Shown here: positions 46,508-58,812 of the stretch, one piece after another
Numbering within the stretch: the stretch's first letter is position 1
Layout: the number at the start of each line of letters is the position of its first letter
Source: an uncultured Sphingomonadaceae bacterium
Lineage (GTDB): Bacteria; Pseudomonadota; Alphaproteobacteria; Sphingomonadales; Sphingomonadaceae
Length of the DNA stretch: 64,000 nucleotides
Reading direction: 5' to 3'
NCBI GenBank assembly: GCA_913060895.1
Contig: CAJXSN010000001.1
Span: 186,001 to 250,000 of the forward strand
The notes under the pieces: generated by a model
Database searches by the model: none
What the model was told of the DNA's origin: nothing
Seen by the model: only the letters and a program-made list of their open reading frames with translations
Translations under genes and position numbers: made by a program

Positions 46508-47326
46508 TCAGCGAGCTGTTGCGAAAGCAGAACGATACTGCGGTGCGACCACGCTCATGATTCCCGTATCGACAGGCAGGATTATCTCGTAATCCCCTTC
46601 GGCAAAGCCTCCGGCGACATACGGCGCAAAATAGAAGCCGATCCGGTCAAATATTTCCCCATTGGAGGACCCGAAGAATATAGTGGCTTTCTTCACGTCG
46701 ACACATTCCCACGCCGTTCCTTCGCCAGGCTGGTCCACATCCCGTCGTTCGGACCTCTGTATGTTCAAAATCCGGCATATTTCATCACCTGCTTTGCCCT
46801 GCAGTGCGGCACTCGAAATGAAAAAATCGGCCGGATTAACAGCACGATCTGTGTTCTTGTTCCAGACAAATGATTCCCGCCCACCGATGCCGTGCGCGCC
46901 GCCGAAATAAAGGTGAAATTCGCTCGCTAGACTGAGCCATTCCGGAAGGTCGGCAATAACAGACCATTTGGTAGCAGAGCTGTGTCTGAGGTAGTTGTAG
47001 TTTCTTTCCTGCGCGGACGACCTGTCTTCATTCGCCTGACGTTCAAGATCGCTACGTGCTGCATCAAGTCGCCGGTCCAGTTCTTCCTTCAGTTCCGGAA
47101 TGCGTCCCGCTTTCGCAGGATAGGAGTAGGAAAAATCCATGAGGTCGTTTTGAACCGAAACTTCCCTGCCCGTTTCCTGCTTTGGAGGAGGCGGCAGTTC
47201 GGGCGCCTGAACTTTTTCGTCCGGCGAGTCTGTCGAAGGCCCTGCACCGGGTTGTTCGGCAGCCTGAGAACAGGCCGCAAGACCGATTGCGGCAGCCAAA
47301 GCAACAGGGATTGGATGAAAGAGCAT
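46508..47326 (-). CDS. Lipoprotein with DUF3298/RsiV-like domain
   Basis: From ATG 47326 the protein has 272 residues, with a lipoprotein signal and lipobox (IGLAACSQ). A Pro/Gln-rich linker follows. The globular part resembles PdaC/RsiV-type domains (DUF4163/DUF3298): VQNDLMDFSYSYPA, FHLYFGGAHGIGGRESFVWN, and DYEIILPVDTGIM. The ORF track entry of 497 residues continues into antisense pepA sequence and is wrong. It is divergent from pepA, with only 36 bases between starts. Function is not known; ligand binding at the periplasmic face is inferred. Confidence 0.82.
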   Translation of the reverse strand: MLFHPIPVALAAAIGLAACSQAAEQPGAGPSTDSPDEKVQAPELPPPPKQETGREVSVQNDLMDFSYSYPAKAGRIPELKEELDRRLDAARSDLERQANEDRSSAQERNYNYLRHSSATKWSVIADLPEWLSLASEFHLYFGGAHGIGGRESFVWNKNTDRAVNPADFFISSAALQGKAGDEICRILNIQRSERRDVDQPGEGTAWECVDVKKATIFFGSSNGEIFDRIGFYFAPYVAGGFAEGDYEIILPVDTGIMSVVAPQYRSAFATAR

Positions 47327-47362
47327 TGGATTTTCCCCGCACGAAGCAGCTAGGGGAGTTTT

Positions 47363-48754
47363 ATGAATGATATTTCCAAACTGATCCAGCCCGACCGCGA
47401 CCAGAACGCGATTGCCCTCCATCTCGTAAACGAAGACGGTTTTGAAGAGTGGACAAAGACCCTGACGGGTGGCCAGCGCGCTGCGCTTTCGGGACAGAAG
47501 TTTACCGGCAAGGGATATCAGGTGGGTATTGTGCCGGACGGCGACAGCTGGTTCGCTGTTGGCGGCGTGGCCAATCCCGATCAGCTTTCCAGCTGGTGCA
47601 TGGCAAAATTGGCCGAAGATCTGCCTGCTGGCACTTACCGCCGTGCGAGTGGCGAGCCCGGCCCTGCTCTGCACGGCTGGCAGACGGCGCAGTACCGCTT
47701 TACCAACTACAAGAAGAATGACCCGCAGGCGACCGGTCCACGCATTCTGCTGACGAAACAGGTCACGGCAATCGAACCCGCTATCGCAGAGGCTGCGGCC
47801 GTGATGCAGGTGATGCGGATGGTCGACACACCTGCCGAGGATATGGGGCCCGCAGGAATAGAGGCCGAATGCGAAGCGCTGGTAAAGGCGCATGGCGCGA
47901 AGATGGAAGTCGTGAGAGGCGATGCGCTGGAGCGGGGTTATCCCATGATCCACGCAGTCGGCCGAGCCGCCGCACGCAACCATGCACCGCGCCTGATGCA
48001 TGTGACATGGGGTAAGAAAAGCGATCCGGTTGTTGCCATCGTCGGTAAAGGCGTCAGCTTCGATTCGGGCGGGCTGGATGTGAAATCAGCCGCCGGAATG
48101 AAGCTGATGAAGAAAGATATGGGCGGCAGTGCACATGCCATCGCGCTGGCTGGTTTGATTATGACTGGCGGCCTGCCAGTGCGCCTCCATCTGCTGATCC
48201 CGGCGGTTGAAAATGCGATTTCTTCCAACGCCTTTCGGCCGGGCGACGTGCTGCAATCGCGCAAGGGTTTGACAGTGGAAATTGGCAATACGGATGCGGA
48301 AGGCCGTTTGATTCTCGGCGATGCGCTGACCCGGGCGAGCGAGGAACAGCCGGAATTGATAATCGACTTCGCCACATTGACCGGCGCGGCGCGGGTGGCC
48401 CTCGGCCCCGATCTGCCAGCCCTGATGACTCGCCGTGACGAGACTGCCGCCGACCTGATCGCCGCGGGCAAGGCGCATGATGACGAGCCGTGGCGCATGC
48501 CTTTGCCAGAGGGGTACCGCGAATATCTCGTCAGCGATATTGCCGATACAAATAACGCGCAGTCCAACCCTTATGCCGGGGCCAGCGTAGCCGGTCTGTT
48601 CCTCGACAAATTCGTCGGCGACGGCATTGATTGGGCGCATTTCGACACCTTCGCCTGGCGACCTTTTGCGAAGCCCGGACGGCCAAAAGGCGGCGCCGCC
48701 TATGGTCTGCGCTCAAGCTGGCATATGCTGCGCGCACGATACAGCGAACAGTAG
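47363..48754 (+). CDS. Leucyl aminopeptidase family (M17) peptidase
   Basis: A 463-residue metallopeptidase. The C-terminal catalytic domain has GKGVSFDSGGLDVKSAAGMKLMKKDMGG (metal-binding Asp/Lys and catalytic Lys) and NTDAEGRLILGDAL (metal ligands and the catalytic Arg). The N-terminal ~160 residues are more variable. It would remove N-terminal residues from cytoplasmic peptides. It is followed by the small SH3-like gene after 88 bases and belongs to a loose run with argC. Confidence 0.94.
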   Translation: MNDISKLIQPDRDQNAIALHLVNEDGFEEWTKTLTGGQRAALSGQKFTGKGYQVGIVPDGDSWFAVGGVANPDQLSSWCMAKLAEDLPAGTYRRASGEPGPALHGWQTAQYRFTNYKKNDPQATGPRILLTKQVTAIEPAIAEAAAVMQVMRMVDTPAEDMGPAGIEAECEALVKAHGAKMEVVRGDALERGYPMIHAVGRAAARNHAPRLMHVTWGKKSDPVVAIVGKGVSFDSGGLDVKSAAGMKLMKKDMGGSAHAIALAGLIMTGGLPVRLHLLIPAVENAISSNAFRPGDVLQSRKGLTVEIGNTDAEGRLILGDALTRASEEQPELIIDFATLTGAARVALGPDLPALMTRRDETAADLIAAGKAHDDEPWRMPLPEGYREYLVSDIADTNNAQSNPYAGASVAGLFLDKFVGDGIDWAHFDTFAWRPFAKPGRPKGGAAYGLRSSWHMLRARYSEQ

Positions 48755-48842
48755 CAGTTTGGGGAGCAAGCTTGCGAGGCGGCCTAGCGGTGGCTAAGCG
48801 CCGTCACGAGACGATTGTGCCTCCAGAACAGCGATTACGTAA

Positions 48843-49180
48843 TTGACCGAGCAACCACGCTATAATGTACCTGAAGGACAGCTTTGCCTGTCGGGCCCGG
48901 TCACGCCCCCTGAGAAGGGCGATCTTCCGGTGCGCGGCGATCTCGCTCATATCGCTCTGGCTGGCGCGCATTTCGTGGCGCACTATGCCGTTCCTGATCG
49001 CAAGCATGTCGGCAATAGCAATGCAGCTTTACTGAAGGCACCTATCGATGATGCAGAAGTGGTTCTTGAACTTAAAGCAGGCTCTGCTTTCGAGGCGCTG
49101 GACATGACCAGCGAATGGGTTTGGGGCTGCTGCGGGCCGGAAGGTCCGACGGGTTATATTCGCCGCAGATCGCTCGTCTG

Positions 49181-49181
<1 letters not shown>
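48843..49181 (+). CDS. Small SH3-like protein resembling the N-terminal part of NlpC/P60 peptidases
   Basis: This 112-residue protein contains DLAHIALAGAHFVAHYAVP and a WVWGCCGPEGPTGYIRRRSLV end. These resemble the SH3-type segment that leads C40 (NlpC/P60) peptidases in related sphingomonads, often next to an M17 peptidase gene. Here the protein stops after the SH3-like domain and the next gene is argC, with a TGATG overlap. No Cys-His catalytic domain follows in any frame, because argC occupies the DNA. It is therefore either a free-standing binding protein or a remnant of a longer peptidase. Confidence 0.78.
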
Positions 49182-50687
<1,506 letters not shown>

Positions 50688-50741
50688 CGCACTCTTCCAC
50701 CCATTTCTTCAACTTTATTCACACCAATAGGAAACCCGCAC

Positions 50742-52151
50742 ATGTCCAATGTTAAAGACGTCCTGAAGACCATTAAGGATAACGAAATCGAGTGGGTCGA
50801 TCTGCGCTTCACCGATCCGCGAGGCAAGTGGCATCACTTGCAGATGCATGCAGGTGTGATGGATGAGGATGCGCTGGAAGACGGTTTGATGTTCGATGGT
50901 TCATCCATCGAAGGCTGGAAGGTCATCAATGAAAGCGACATGATCCTTAAGCCCGATCTGGCTGCAACCTACATCGACCCTTTCTCCGCCACCCCGATGA
51001 TGGTGCTGGTGTGCGATATTGTAGAGCCTTCCGACGGTCAGTTGTATTCACGTGACCCCCGCTCGACTGCGAAACGCGCTGAATCCTATCTGAAGTCGAC
51101 TGGGATCGGCGATACGGTCTATGTCGGGCCGGAACCTGAATTCTTCATGTTCGACGATGTGCGTTTCGAAGACGGCTATGCTGGCTCTGGTTATACGATC
51201 GACGATATCGAACTTCCGACCAATACCGGCAAGGAATATGAAGGCGGCAATATGGGCCACCGGCCGCGTGCCAAGGGCGGGTACTTCCCCGTCGGTCCGG
51301 TCGACAGTGCAATGGATATCCGCGCCGAAATGGTCACCACCATGCTCGAAATGGGCTTGCCAATGGACAAGCATCACCATGAAGTGGCCGCCGCGCAGCA
51401 CGAGCTGGGAATTACCTTTGGCGAACTGACGCAGACCGCCGACCGGGTGCAGGTTTACAAATATGTCGTCCATCAGGTCGCCCATGCTTACGGCAAGACA
51501 GCAACCTTTATGCCCAAGCCGGTCAAGGACGATAATGGTAGCGGCATGCACACCCATATGTCTATCTGGAAGGACGGTAAGCCTACTTTTGCCGGTAATG
51601 AATATGCCGGCCTGTCGGAAACCTGCCTCCACTACATCGGCGGAGTGATCAAACATGCCAAGGCATGTAACGCCTTCACCAACCCGACGACCAACAGCTA
51701 CAAGCGTCTGGTCCCGGGCTTTGAGGCGCCGGTGCTGCTGGCATACTCCGCGCGGAACCGTTCTGCATCGTGCCGCATCCCTTATGGTGCTGGCGACAAG
51801 GCCAAGCGGGTGGAATTCCGTTTTCCAGACCCACTTGCCAATCCGTATCTGTCGTTCGCTGCCCTGTTGATGGCGGGCCTCGACGGGATCGAGAACAAGA
51901 TCCATCCCGGCGATGCAATGGACAAGAACCTGTACGATCTCCCCCCAGCCGAGCTGGCCGATGTGCCAACCGTGTGCGGTTCGCTGCGCGAAGCACTGGA
52001 AGCGCTGGAAGCGGATCACGAGTTCCTGCTGAAGGGCGACGTGTTCTCCAAGGATCAGCTGGACGCTTATATGGAACTGAAATGGGATGAAGTTTCCCGT
52101 CTGGAGACGACCCCGAGCCCGGTCGAATTCGATATGTATTACAGCGCCTGA
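50742..52151 (+). CDS. glnA: Glutamine synthetase, type I
   Basis: GlnA makes glutamine from glutamate, ammonia and ATP. The 469-residue protein has the beta-grasp start [20 protein letters not shown] and [10 protein letters not shown]. Metal/substrate sites follow: [42 protein letters not shown] and [14 protein letters not shown]. The adenylylation tyrosine lies in KNLYDLPP, so it should be regulated by GlnE. AGGA is ten bases before the ATG. A strong terminator follows. Confidence 0.97.
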   Translation: MSNVKDVLKTIKDNEIEWVDLRFTDPRGKWHHLQMHAGVMDEDALEDGLMFDGSSIEGWKVINESDMILKPDLAATYIDPFSATPMMVLVCDIVEPSDGQLYSRDPRSTAKRAESYLKSTGIGDTVYVGPEPEFFMFDDVRFEDGYAGSGYTIDDIELPTNTGKEYEGGNMGHRPRAKGGYFPVGPVDSAMDIRAEMVTTMLEMGLPMDKHHHEVAAAQHELGITFGELTQTADRVQVYKYVVHQVAHAYGKTATFMPKPVKDDNGSGMHTHMSIWKDGKPTFAGNEYAGLSETCLHYIGGVIKHAKACNAFTNPTTNSYKRLVPGFEAPVLLAYSARNRSASCRIPYGAGDKAKRVEFRFPDPLANPYLSFAALLMAGLDGIENKIHPGDAMDKNLYDLPPAELADVPTVCGSLREALEALEADHEFLLKGDVFSKDQLDAYMELKWDEVSRLETTPSPVEFDMYYSA

Positions 52152-52177
52152 TTTCCAAGGCCTGTTTTATCGACAAA

Positions 52178-52211
52178 GGGGGCGCCCGGGAAACCGGGCG
52201 CCCCCTTTTAT
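52178..52211 (+). terminator. Rho-independent terminator after glnA
   Basis: GGGGGCGCCCGG (52178-52189) pairs perfectly with CCGGGCGCCCCC (52194-52205) around GAAA, followed by TTTTAT. It ends glnBA and lies between convergent glnA and tamB. The opposite side has AAA before the stem, so weak termination from the left is also possible. Confidence 0.93.
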
Positions 52212-52246
52212 GTCCGTGGTGCTACGTCCGCAGATTCTATTCAGGC

Positions 52247-55200
52247 TCAGTAATCCCGGCTGATCTCGACCACTGCGCTTTCGCGCCCGATACTGGACAC
52301 CGCAGCCAGCAGCGACAGCCAGCTGGTCACCCGGAATTCCACTTCTGTAGCTGTGTAACCACGCCCGTCAGTGATGAGCTCGACGTAGAATTTGCGACCG
52401 AAATTCTTGCCGAGCGCAATGCCTGTTCCGCGATCGAGCGCTGGATCTGCCCCGACGATCCGCAGACGATCAAGCCCAATGGCCGTGCGCAGCTGGTTGA
52501 TTGGGTCCAGACCGCCTCCGCCGCCCTGCAACGACGCCAGCGCTGCGCCGAGCTGAACCGCATCGGTGGCCGATAAATCGGTAATCGATCCGCCAAACAG
52601 CAGGCGCGCGAGAATTTCCTCCTCCGGCAAGGCCGGATTGGAACTGAAACCGATTTCCGGATTGAGGCCATTGCCCCGCACCGAGACTTCCACATCCACA
52701 CCGGTGCTTTCGGTCTCTGCAACAATATCAAGCTGCGGATCAATCGGTCCATTCTCGTCGAAATTGATCTCGCCGCGAGTTAACTCGAACCGCGTTCCGG
52801 CAAATGTGTAGGAGCCGCGCACTACGCTTGCCTCCCCGCCGATACGCGGATCTCTTGTCGTCCCGCGCAGGCGAATATCTGCGCGCCATTCGCTGTCCAG
52901 CCCCATGCCGTCGACATCAACTCTGTTCGGCGCGGTAGCATTTATCAAATAGCGCCACGGAGCGCCCTGCGCGCGCTGGGGCGCGATATCAAATGGCAGA
53001 TTGACTTCACTCGTCTTGATTACCGGCAGAGAAACATCCTCCGCGGCTACGCCAAACCTCCAGCTGGCACGGTCAACCTGCACGCGTCCGGCGATTGTGC
53101 CTCCCACCCCGTTTGACACGATCCGCAGCGGCCCTGTTACTGTGGCGCTGATTCCTTGGGAATCGAGCAACTTCGCATTGTTCGCGGCGATGCGCAGATC
53201 CATCTCCGGCCCTTTGCCCACGCCAAGATTGGCCAGATCGATAAATCCGCTACCACTGACAGCGCCGCCATTCACAGCCGTTCCGGCAAAGCGGGTAAGA
53301 CGTAAGCGCGAGCCGGAGAAATTTCCGCGCAGCGACACATCGCGTACGTCCGTGCCCGACAATCCGCTTCGCACCCGTAAGTTGTCGCTCGCAAGGGAAC
53401 CTCGGAAAACTGGATCGGAAATGGTCCCGGTAATATCCGCTGCGACCGCTGCAGGACCGGTAAAGTCGAGAGCGTCGATCGCTACCAGACGCCACAATGC
53501 AGCTGCGGGGCCCTTGTATCGGAGCTGGGCCAGCAGATTACCCGCCTGCAAGCGAGAGACAAGATTGCCGTTGACGGGCATTTCGCTGACCAGCATCTGG
53601 ATACTGCCACGCTGACCGCCATCATCATTTAGCACGGCGCGCGTTTCAATACGGTTTTCCGTCAGTTTCCCGACCAGCGAGAGGTCGATCGGACGCGATG
53701 CAAGAACCAGCCCGGAACGGGTTAGGTTATCAATCTTTACCCGCGCATCGCCGCTAGGTAATCCGCCTGCAGGGGCATCATAGGTAACGGTACCCGAAAT
53801 CATTCCACCCAGCCCCAGATCGGCCAGAACGATGTCAGCAATAGACAACGGTACATCGTCCAGCGCCAGATCGATCCGCGTCCGGGCACCGCCGAAGGTG
53901 CCTTCCAGCATTGCCGTGCCACCGTCGAAATTGACCTGCATCGGTGCCAGTTGCCAGCCATTATCCAGTGGCGTCAGTACCGCACGGCGCGGCATGGAAA
54001 TCCTGTCATCGCCATATTCGCCCCGCGCCGCCAAGGCGATCCGGTCGGGTGCTATCTGGCCGTTGAGTTGGAGCGCAAATCGGCTCTGCCGCCTGCCTCT
54101 CAGCGACGCTGTAATAATTCCCTGGCCATTTTCCAGCTGCGCATTGGCTGCCAGTCGCCCGATAAAGGCAGAGCCATAGCTAACGCCCTGCGCATTCATG
54201 GTGGCTTCTGCGCTCGTCCTGCTCTCCGTGATACCCCCTGCAAAAACGCCGCTACCCTTTACACTGGCCTTCGCTATGACCAGCGGCGTAGAGCCGCCAA
54301 AGCGCGCATCATTGGCATTCAGATTAACCGTGAAACCCTGCCCCCCGCCGCGCGGCGCAAGCGCGATGGTTCCCTCTACTCCGCCGCCGACAAGCGCGAG
54401 CTGGCCCGCTACTCCGCCATCTGCAAGTTGCAGATCGCCAGTCAATTCGGTTTCGGAAACGGTCAGCCGCTCGATTGAAATAAGCGTCGGACCAGCGGCT
54501 GGGGCAATCAGAGACAATTGCCCGTCAAACGCGCCCAGCGTGGATTGGCCCTGTGTTTCTATCGCGAAGCCTTCCTGCGTTGGGGACAGGGCCACCCGCA
54601 CATCTTTCAGTCCGGCAGCGGGCAGAGGATCAGCGAATACCAGCACGGCCTCCGGACCATTCCCGGCAAGAGCCGCCTCGACAGTGAACGCTCCATATTG
54701 CGTGTGACGCCCCGTCCCCGCGACCGAGGTGGTCGGTCCCTCAACACGCCCGTCCAGCACCAGGTCGAGCTTCTGCGAATCCAGCCGCACCTGACGGAAG
54801 GTAATCGGCCCAGCACTGCTCAGGCTGACGCCGCCGGCAAAATCCAGCCGAGGCCCTGCAAGGTTGGCAATTGTATCGTTGGTGACCAACGGCACGGCTG
54901 CGTTAAAACTGGAATCCAACGTCCAGCCTTGATTGCCTGCATAGGCAAAATCGATCCGGCCACCGCCATTGACGATGCCCAGCGTCTTGACAGGAACGCG
55001 GTTGATCGCAGCCGGTCCGCTCAAGCGAACGGACGGCGTTGCCAGTTTGGCCGCCAAGCTAAGCCGGGCGCTGGCTCCGGGAAAAGTGATGTCGAGTTGG
55101 TCGGACGTAAGGCTGTCGCCTTCGTAAACCAGCCGGCCCACGATCGAGCCGTCCGAAAGTCGTTGATCCGCCATAGGATCACCGGTCAATATTCGGCCAA

Positions 55201-56626
55201 ACTGCATGTCCAGAGGCATAACTATACGACCATCGGTGTAGCGCCCAAGACCCTGCTGCCGGACGTCGATCAATTGCGTGGTGCCAAAGACAGCTCGTTG
55301 AGCTTCTACCGTGTGGCCGATCGCCAAATCGCCTAGCGCTCCGTTGAGCGTAGCTTTCAGTGCCAGCCCTTCCAGAATGGCCGTATCACCCAGCAAATCA
55401 TCATCCAGGAGATCGGCGGCAATCGCAAAATTCTGGAACCGGAGATTGGTAAAGTCGAATGCGCCCTTCCCGTCAGCGCGCATGCCAACGCCCCGCACTG
55501 CAATACCGCCTTCGAAGAACTGGCACGGTGCACCGCCTGATGCGACGATATCAGCTTCGGTTTCACCGCAGCTTTGCGCGTTGCTGATCTGCAAGTTATT
55601 CAGTTTGCCGGATATGCCCACCGCGACATTATCACCCAGTGCCTGAGCCGTAATGCCGCCGATAAACGATGTGGGATCGGCAATACCGGCAATCTGGAAA
55701 AGCTCAGCGCGCTTGGTGATACGGAACGCTCCGATGCGGTCATCACTGCGACTGACAAGTGCGTGCCCTTTCCATGCGTTCCAGTCGCCCGCCCCCTTGA
55801 TTTGAGCGCGATACGCGCCGTCCAACCCGGCCAGCGCTGTTACTGGCCCACCTTCGGTGGCCTGCAGATCAAGCGAAAGATCGAATACACCATCGTCGGG
55901 CACCGAGTTCAGAGCGAGTGCAAATGTGTCCGGTCCCAATGCTCCCTTTCCATCAACGATGGCCCGGCGGTCACGCAGGACAACAGAAGTATCGAGAGCA
56001 AGCATCTGCTCTTCTGCTGTCGCAATCCCAGGTGCAATTGTAAAATTGCTGACGATCAGGTGATCTATGGAAATCGGGATTTCCGGCAGCAGCGGGCCGC
56101 CCGTATCTTCACTCTCATCCGGGATGCTCAGCAAGCGCCCGCTTGTAATGTCGACCAGTCGCAGCCTCAGTTCCGCACTGCTTTTGCGGTCATCCAGCCC
56201 AAGAAAACGGGCGATGTTCGGATGGAGCGCACCAATCATAATGTCCGGCAAACTGGTTCTCAAATACCGCAGCAGGTCCGCATCGACTTCCATCCGGTCT
56301 ATGACGAGGTGCAATTCCGGCTCACGAGTGCCAGCAGCATTTGCCGAGCTTTCGACGAATGTCCTGATAACGACATTTGAAATAATCGGCGTTTCGAACA
56401 GCGAGCCATTGATAGTCCCGACGTCGATCTCCAGCTTCTCGCCGAATTCCTGACTGTTGATCGTATCACGGACAAAGTTCGAGCCGGATTGAGTACCAAT
56501 AAAGACCGAGAAGGCGAGCGCCACCACCAGAAACGCGGCCAGACAGACAATGACAACCCGCACCCACCGGCGTTTTGTCGGACCGGAGCGAACATCGTCC
56601 TCCGGTGTGTCATCGTCTTGCGCCAT
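52247..56626 (-). CDS. tamB: Translocation and assembly module protein TamB
   Basis: TamB is a large inner-membrane-anchored beta-taco protein bridging to TamA in the outer membrane, and takes part in outer-membrane protein or lipid transport. The 1459-residue protein has one N-terminal helix (WVRVVIVCLAAFLVVALAFSVF), a long repetitive periplasmic region, and the C-terminal TamB (DUF490) domain. That domain has RGSYTFAGTRFELTRGEINFDENGPIDPQLDIVAE and ends in AVVEISRDY. Its ATG shares one base with the tamA stop. The family varies in length, and 1459 is normal for this group. Confidence 0.93.
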   Translation of the reverse strand: MAQDDDTPEDDVRSGPTKRRWVRVVIVCLAAFLVVALAFSVFIGTQSGSNFVRDTINSQEFGEKLEIDVGTINGSLFETPIISNVVIRTFVESSANAAGTREPELHLVIDRMEVDADLLRYLRTSLPDIMIGALHPNIARFLGLDDRKSSAELRLRLVDITSGRLLSIPDESEDTGGPLLPEIPISIDHLIVSNFTIAPGIATAEEQMLALDTSVVLRDRRAIVDGKGALGPDTFALALNSVPDDGVFDLSLDLQATEGGPVTALAGLDGAYRAQIKGAGDWNAWKGHALVSRSDDRIGAFRITKRAELFQIAGIADPTSFIGGITAQALGDNVAVGISGKLNNLQISNAQSCGETEADIVASGGAPCQFFEGGIAVRGVGMRADGKGAFDFTNLRFQNFAIAADLLDDDLLGDTAILEGLALKATLNGALGDLAIGHTVEAQRAVFGTTQLIDVRQQGLGRYTDGRIVMPLDMQFGRILTGDPMADQRLSDGSIVGRLVYEGDSLTSDQLDITFPGASARLSLAAKLATPSVRLSGPAAINRVPVKTLGIVNGGGRIDFAYAGNQGWTLDSSFNAAVPLVTNDTIANLAGPRLDFAGGVSLSSAGPITFRQVRLDSQKLDLVLDGRVEGPTTSVAGTGRHTQYGAFTVEAALAGNGPEAVLVFADPLPAAGLKDVRVALSPTQEGFAIETQGQSTLGAFDGQLSLIAPAAGPTLISIERLTVSETELTGDLQLADGGVAGQLALVGGGVEGTIALAPRGGGQGFTVNLNANDARFGGSTPLVIAKASVKGSGVFAGGITESRTSAEATMNAQGVSYGSAFIGRLAANAQLENGQGIITASLRGRRQSRFALQLNGQIAPDRIALAARGEYGDDRISMPRRAVLTPLDNGWQLAPMQVNFDGGTAMLEGTFGGARTRIDLALDDVPLSIADIVLADLGLGGMISGTVTYDAPAGGLPSGDARVKIDNLTRSGLVLASRPIDLSLVGKLTENRIETRAVLNDDGGQRGSIQMLVSEMPVNGNLVSRLQAGNLLAQLRYKGPAAALWRLVAIDALDFTGPAAVAADITGTISDPVFRGSLASDNLRVRSGLSGTDVRDVSLRGNFSGSRLRLTRFAGTAVNGGAVSGSGFIDLANLGVGKGPEMDLRIAANNAKLLDSQGISATVTGPLRIVSNGVGGTIAGRVQVDRASWRFGVAAEDVSLPVIKTSEVNLPFDIAPQRAQGAPWRYLINATAPNRVDVDGMGLDSEWRADIRLRGTTRDPRIGGEASVVRGSYTFAGTRFELTRGEINFDENGPIDPQLDIVAETESTGVDVEVSVRGNGLNPEIGFSSNPALPEEEILARLLFGGSITDLSATDAVQLGAALASLQGGGGGLDPINQLRTAIGLDRLRIVGADPALDRGTGIALGKNFGRKFYVELITDGRGYTATEVEFRVTSWLSLLAAVSSIGRESAVVEISRDY

Positions 56627-58812
56627 CAGAACGCCTGACCCAGAGAAACATAGACTGCTACCGGATTGTCATCCGGACGGGGGTTCAGAGGAACGCCTAC
56701 ATCCACACGAACCGGGCCAAAGCCAGTGTGATAGCGCAGACCCACCCCAGCTCCGATGCGGAATTCGGCGAAATCAGGCGTCAGGCCTGTGCCCACCGAC
56801 CCTGCATCTACAAACGGTACGACCGAAACTGCGCCATCTAGGAAGCCGGTCCGGATGCGCGCTTCTGCTGCTACTTCCAGTACGGAGCGTCCGCCGCTTG
56901 GCTCACCCTCGGCATCGCGCGGACCGATTTCGCGGAAACCGTAGCCGCGCACTGATCCGCCACCGCCGGCATAGTAGCGACGCGAAGGAGCGATATTCGT
57001 CAGATCGGTTCCGGGTATCGCGCCATAGGCAGCCCGTCCAGCCAGTACAATCTTGTCCGTGATCCGCTCGTAATAGGAAGCATCGGCCCGCCCACGCAGG
57101 TAATAGCTCTGTTTATTATTGCTCCGCGAAACTTCAGGGGAAACGCGGCCCGACAAGCGAAACCCTTCGGTCGGGTCGAGCAGGTCATTGCTAGTATCGA
57201 TTTGCGCATAGAGGGGCAGCGCTGCGACGAAATACGTCTCGCGCGGTCGGGCGACGCCGTCCACCATGGGAGGGCGTTCCTGCGTAGCAATCAGTTCCAG
57301 ACCTACACTCCAGCCGAGCGGCTTCTGAAACAGCAGTGTCGAAACCCGCTCGTAAGAGGTTGTGAGAGCAACGGTTCGCGCATCAAAGGCTGGACTGTCA
57401 ATCGTGCTGGCGTAGGCATCGATGTTCAAAATACGGTCGCGGCCACCCAGATTGTTCCGCCGAAAGGTAATGCCCGCCAACTGCTCCTGCGTGCCTGCGA
57501 TACCGCGTACTTTCACAGAGCCTTCAGGGGGAAAGAAATTGCGATGTTCCCAACTTGCCGCAATGCGAAAGCCCTCTTCAGAACCGTAACCGATGGCGCC
57601 CGCGATTGTCCGCAGCTCCGCCTCGGTCATTTCCACATCCAGTTCCACCGTGCCTGGATTACCAATCGTCGGGGCCTCAACTTCGCGCGGTGTAATGCTG
57701 ACAGAGGATACGAGGCCGGTCGCTGTAATTGCCCGGCGTAAATCCAGTTCCAGGCTGCGCTTGTAAATATCGCCCTCATCGAAGCGCGCGATAGTTTCCA
57801 GATGCTGCCCCGAAAGAAAATCTGGCAGGTTGGAGGTCACGCCGCCAAAGGCGTATTTGCCATTCGGCAGCACGAGCATAGTCAGATCGCCCTCGGCACG
57901 CGCATGATCGATTAACAGTTCCGGCGAGTTTATAGCTGCAAACGGATAACCGTTTTCGCCCAGTGCGCTGTCCAGATCGAACTGCTCCCGAATGATCGCG
58001 TCACTGGAAAGGAAATCACCGCTCTGGATTTCAAATGCGTTGCGCAGCTTGGTATAATCGGCTGCCTGATCGAGCTGGCCCAGATCGATTGCGCCGAACC
58101 TGTATCGGCTGCCCGGAATTACATCGAAGCGTACTTTGGGCGGGTCTTCGATCGTTCCATCGCCATCGATATCGGTCTGACCCGTTACGACTGAGCGCAC
58201 CGTCCGGGCATCGTAATAGCCGTAAACGCGCAGCATGGTTTGCAGCAGCTCTTCGTCTGCTCTCGACCGAGCAGCCAGCTGTGCGACGTTGCTTTTGCCA
58301 TCGTCGAACTCCTCGATTGCGGACAGCTCCCTGAACCTGTCGAGAAATTCGTCCTGCACGGGGAAAAGGGCGCGTTCGCGCGGGAAGCTGATGGATAGTG
58401 AATCGGTCAGGTCGACGACCGGGCCCTGTGGCGGGGTAAAAACCGGATCCTCGCCCAGATCGGCGAAACGAACATTTTCGTCAGGATCCAGCGGCTCGAT
58501 TGGCGACAATTCCAAATCGTCCGGCCATTCAACAGTCATCTGCGGAAGCTCGTCCAGCGGCGTTTCCGGCTCTGGTGGAACAAACGCTCCGCCGTCCTGC
58601 ACAACCGGGTCGGGGCCCGAGCCATCGCTCGCCCATCCTTCGGGGTTCTCGACAGCGCTGTCGGGGATCAGATCTTCAAGGCTTTGCGCAAACACGTCGG
58701 TCGGATGCAGCAACAGCGCGAGCGATGCCGCCAGCGCCAGATCGGATGCGGCAGCGCACCTAACCTGCGGTGGTGAAAGCGAAACTTTCTTGTTCGGCAG
58801 GTTTGAGGGCAT
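56626..58812 (-). CDS. tamA: Outer-membrane protein TamA (Omp85 family)
   Basis: TamA is the outer-membrane partner of TamB. From ATG 58812 it has 728 residues: a signal peptide with a long polar lead ([22 protein letters not shown]), then an acidic/Pro-rich linker, POTRA domains ([17 protein letters not shown]), and the C-terminal 16-strand barrel. The Omp85 lid motif [13 protein letters not shown] is present and the protein ends in phenylalanine (SLGQAF). The ORF track entry of 803 residues begins in bpt. Start 58812 overlaps the bpt end by 53 bases, longer than usual; a start within the bpt stop region lacks an alternative codon. Confidence 0.93.
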   Translation of the reverse strand: MPSNLPNKKVSLSPPQVRCAAASDLALAASLALLLHPTDVFAQSLEDLIPDSAVENPEGWASDGSGPDPVVQDGGAFVPPEPETPLDELPQMTVEWPDDLELSPIEPLDPDENVRFADLGEDPVFTPPQGPVVDLTDSLSISFPRERALFPVQDEFLDRFRELSAIEEFDDGKSNVAQLAARSRADEELLQTMLRVYGYYDARTVRSVVTGQTDIDGDGTIEDPPKVRFDVIPGSRYRFGAIDLGQLDQAADYTKLRNAFEIQSGDFLSSDAIIREQFDLDSALGENGYPFAAINSPELLIDHARAEGDLTMLVLPNGKYAFGGVTSNLPDFLSGQHLETIARFDEGDIYKRSLELDLRRAITATGLVSSVSITPREVEAPTIGNPGTVELDVEMTEAELRTIAGAIGYGSEEGFRIAASWEHRNFFPPEGSVKVRGIAGTQEQLAGITFRRNNLGGRDRILNIDAYASTIDSPAFDARTVALTTSYERVSTLLFQKPLGWSVGLELIATQERPPMVDGVARPRETYFVAALPLYAQIDTSNDLLDPTEGFRLSGRVSPEVSRSNNKQSYYLRGRADASYYERITDKIVLAGRAAYGAIPGTDLTNIAPSRRYYAGGGGSVRGYGFREIGPRDAEGEPSGGRSVLEVAAEARIRTGFLDGAVSVVPFVDAGSVGTGLTPDFAEFRIGAGVGLRYHTGFGPVRVDVGVPLNPRPDDNPVAVYVSLGQAF